Shown: one piece after another, positions 13,643-14,761 of the stretch
Numbering within the stretch: the stretch's first letter is position 1
Layout of the letters: the number at the start of each line of letters is the position of its first letter
Assembly (NCBI GenBank): GCA_945919165.1
Contig: CAMEIZ010000023.1
Span: 1 to 14,761 of the forward strand
DNA from: an uncultured Traorella sp.
Lineage (GTDB): Bacteria > Bacillota_I > Bacilli_A > Erysipelotrichales > Erysipelotrichaceae
Direction: 5' to 3'
Length of the DNA: 14,761 nucleotides
Position numbers and translations under genes: made by a program
Notes under the pieces: model-generated
The model's input: only the letters and a program-made list of their open reading frames with translations
Database searches by the model: none
Told to the model about the DNA's origin: nothing

Positions 13643-14335
13643 ATGGATATCACTATTGATGGGATCAGAGAGGCTTTTCATCGTATCTTCTGTTTAGATA
13701 AAGAAGAGTTTGAAGTTGTTTTTCTTTCACTGAGTGTTTCACTGACTTCATTGTTGATTGCCTCACTTTTAAGTATTCCTGTAGCCATAATCATTTCAAA
13801 ATGTGAGTTTTTCGGTAAAGATTTTCTCATGCGTCTGATTTATACATTAATGGGACTGCCTCCGGTGTTGTGTGGTTTAGTTGTTTACATCCTTTTTATG
13901 CGAAGAGGCCCATTGGGATATCTTTCTTTAAATTATACAGTAACAGTGATGATCATTGCTCAGACCTTATTGATAATTCCATTGATTTTAGGTTTGACAA
14001 TCAATATTGCGAATGAAAGAAAACAGCAGATTTTTATGTTGGCAAAAACATTAGGTGCGAATCGATTGGAAACGATGAAACTGTTTATCTATGAGTTGAG
14101 AATTGGCATCTTTACTGCTGTAGTAACAGGTTTTTCAAGAGCGATTTCTGAAGTTGGAGCAGTAATGATTGTTGGCGGAAATATAGAAGGAAAAACTCGT
14201 GTGATGACGACCTATATTTCGCAGCTGAAAGGAATGGGGGAGTTTGAGAGAGCCATTGCAGTGGGAATTATTTTACTGCTTCTTTCCTTTCTGATTAATT
14301 CGATTCTTTATCATTTTCAAAAGGAAAAGAGCTGA
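13643..14335 (+). CDS. tupB: Tungstate ABC importer permease
   Basis: A 230-residue inner-membrane permease with about five membrane helices, starting at residues near 24-50, 62-86, 98-118, 150-175 and 198-222. The cytoplasmic EAA-like loop that contacts the ATPase lies around AKTLGANRLETMKLF (about 132-146), followed by SRAISEVGAVMIVGGN, typical of TupB/ModB-like permeases. It starts 2 bases after the tupA stop with no own ribosome binding site, so it is coupled to tupA. Expected to form a homodimer with TupC. Confidence 0.92.
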   Translation: MDITIDGIREAFHRIFCLDKEEFEVVFLSLSVSLTSLLIASLLSIPVAIIISKCEFFGKDFLMRLIYTLMGLPPVLCGLVVYILFMRRGPLGYLSLNYTVTVMIIAQTLLIIPLILGLTINIANERKQQIFMLAKTLGANRLETMKLFIYELRIGIFTAVVTGFSRAISEVGAVMIVGGNIEGKTRVMTTYISQLKGMGEFERAIAVGIILLLLSFLINSILYHFQKEKS

Positions 14336-14339
14336 TCAT

Positions 14340-14761
14340 ATGGAAATAGAAATTAAAAATCTGAAAAAGCATTATCAGAATCAAATGGTTTTGGACTTGG
14401 ATCAGCTGCATCTATCAGCTAACAGAATTACAGCCATAGTTGGACCTAATGGTGCTGGAAAATCAACTTTACTGAATCTGATAGCCGGTCTGATTGAAAA
14501 GGATGAAGGAGAAATCTTTTATAATCATCAGATAAAAGTTCCTTTTCAGGATATGACACTTGTTTTTCAACAGCCCTATCTGATACATTCCAGTGTAAAA
14601 GAAAATATTCTTTATCCGATGAAAATCAGAAAGCTTTCAAAAGACATCCTTGATCAAAGACTTGATTATTTATCCAATGAATTACATTTAACTCATTTAT
14701 TAGAAAAAAAGTCAAATCAATTGTCGTTAGGAGAAAAACAAAAAGTCAGCTTAGCCAGAGC
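14340..14761 (+). CDS. tupC: Tungstate ABC importer ATP-binding subunit, 3' end cut by window edge
   Basis: Starts 4 bases after tupB stops and stays open for 140 codons to the window edge. Walker A is GPNGAGKST (35-43) and the Q-loop lies at VFQQP (75-79). The ABC signature reads LSLGEKQ (128-134) instead of LSGGQ, with lysines where Q is common; such LSLGE variants occur in TupC/WtpC-like ATPases. Walker B and the H-loop lie outside the window. A weak AAAGAG-like ribosome site precedes the ATG, and coupling to tupB is likely. Confidence 0.9.
   Translation, partial: MEIEIKNLKKHYQNQMVLDLDQLHLSANRITAIVGPNGAGKSTLLNLIAGLIEKDEGEIFYNHQIKVPFQDMTLVFQQPYLIHSSVKENILYPMKIRKLSKDILDQRLDYLSNELHLTHLLEKKSNQLSLGEKQKVSLAR

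Noticed and set aside
1..14761. CRISPR arrays, insertion sequences, tRNA or rRNA genes, prophage or integration sites
   Set aside because: No regularly spaced repeats, transposase or integrase frames, inverted terminal repeats or recognisable stable RNA sequences were seen.

Overview
The window is about 14.8 kb of AT-rich Firmicutes-type DNA. Most genes have strong AGGAGG-like ribosome binding sites, intergenic regions are short, and intrinsic terminators are clear. Pyruvate:ferredoxin oxidoreductase, a PerR-type repressor and a tungstate importer point to an anaerobe. The protein styles suggest a gut Erysipelotrichia/Bacilli-like lineage; this is an inference, as no rRNA or other taxonomic marker is present.

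Layout. (1) 1-1333, minus strand: a DUF975 membrane protein followed, with a 32-base overlap, by a short-chain dehydrogenase that runs off the left edge. (2) 1468-2304, plus strand: a DUF368/PopT-type polyprenyl-phosphate translocase with its own promoter and terminator. (3) 2359-8287: the most interesting block. It has an HTH-TPR regulator resembling the RNPP/Rgg peptide-sensing class, then a permease-ATPase-permease ABC (MacB/FtsX type) operon, a small lipoprotein and a small membrane protein. The regulator gene and the ABC operon each have a near-consensus promoter with the same GC-rich palindrome (TGGGACGTCCCA) centred exactly 12.5 bases before the first base of the -35 box. This strongly suggests one regulon in which the regulator controls itself and the transporter. 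A 16-codon reading frame with a ribosome binding site lies in the regulator leader. (4) 8515-12024: pyruvate:ferredoxin oxidoreductase with all expected cofactor residues. (5) 12115-12501: a PerR-type Fur-family regulator whose promoter appears to make a leaderless mRNA. (6) 12807-14761: tupA-tupB-tupC, a tungstate ABC importer, with tupC cut by the right edge. The tupA -10 region overlaps a PerR/Fur-box-like sequence.

Working model (inference). The central block could be a peptide-responsive circuit in which a cytoplasmic TPR regulator binds the twin operators and drives a Vex-like exporter, with an exported peptide as signal or substrate. An alternative is a resistance or stress module against an antimicrobial peptide. 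The PFOR-PerR-Tup half is central anaerobic metabolism, oxidative-stress control and metal uptake.
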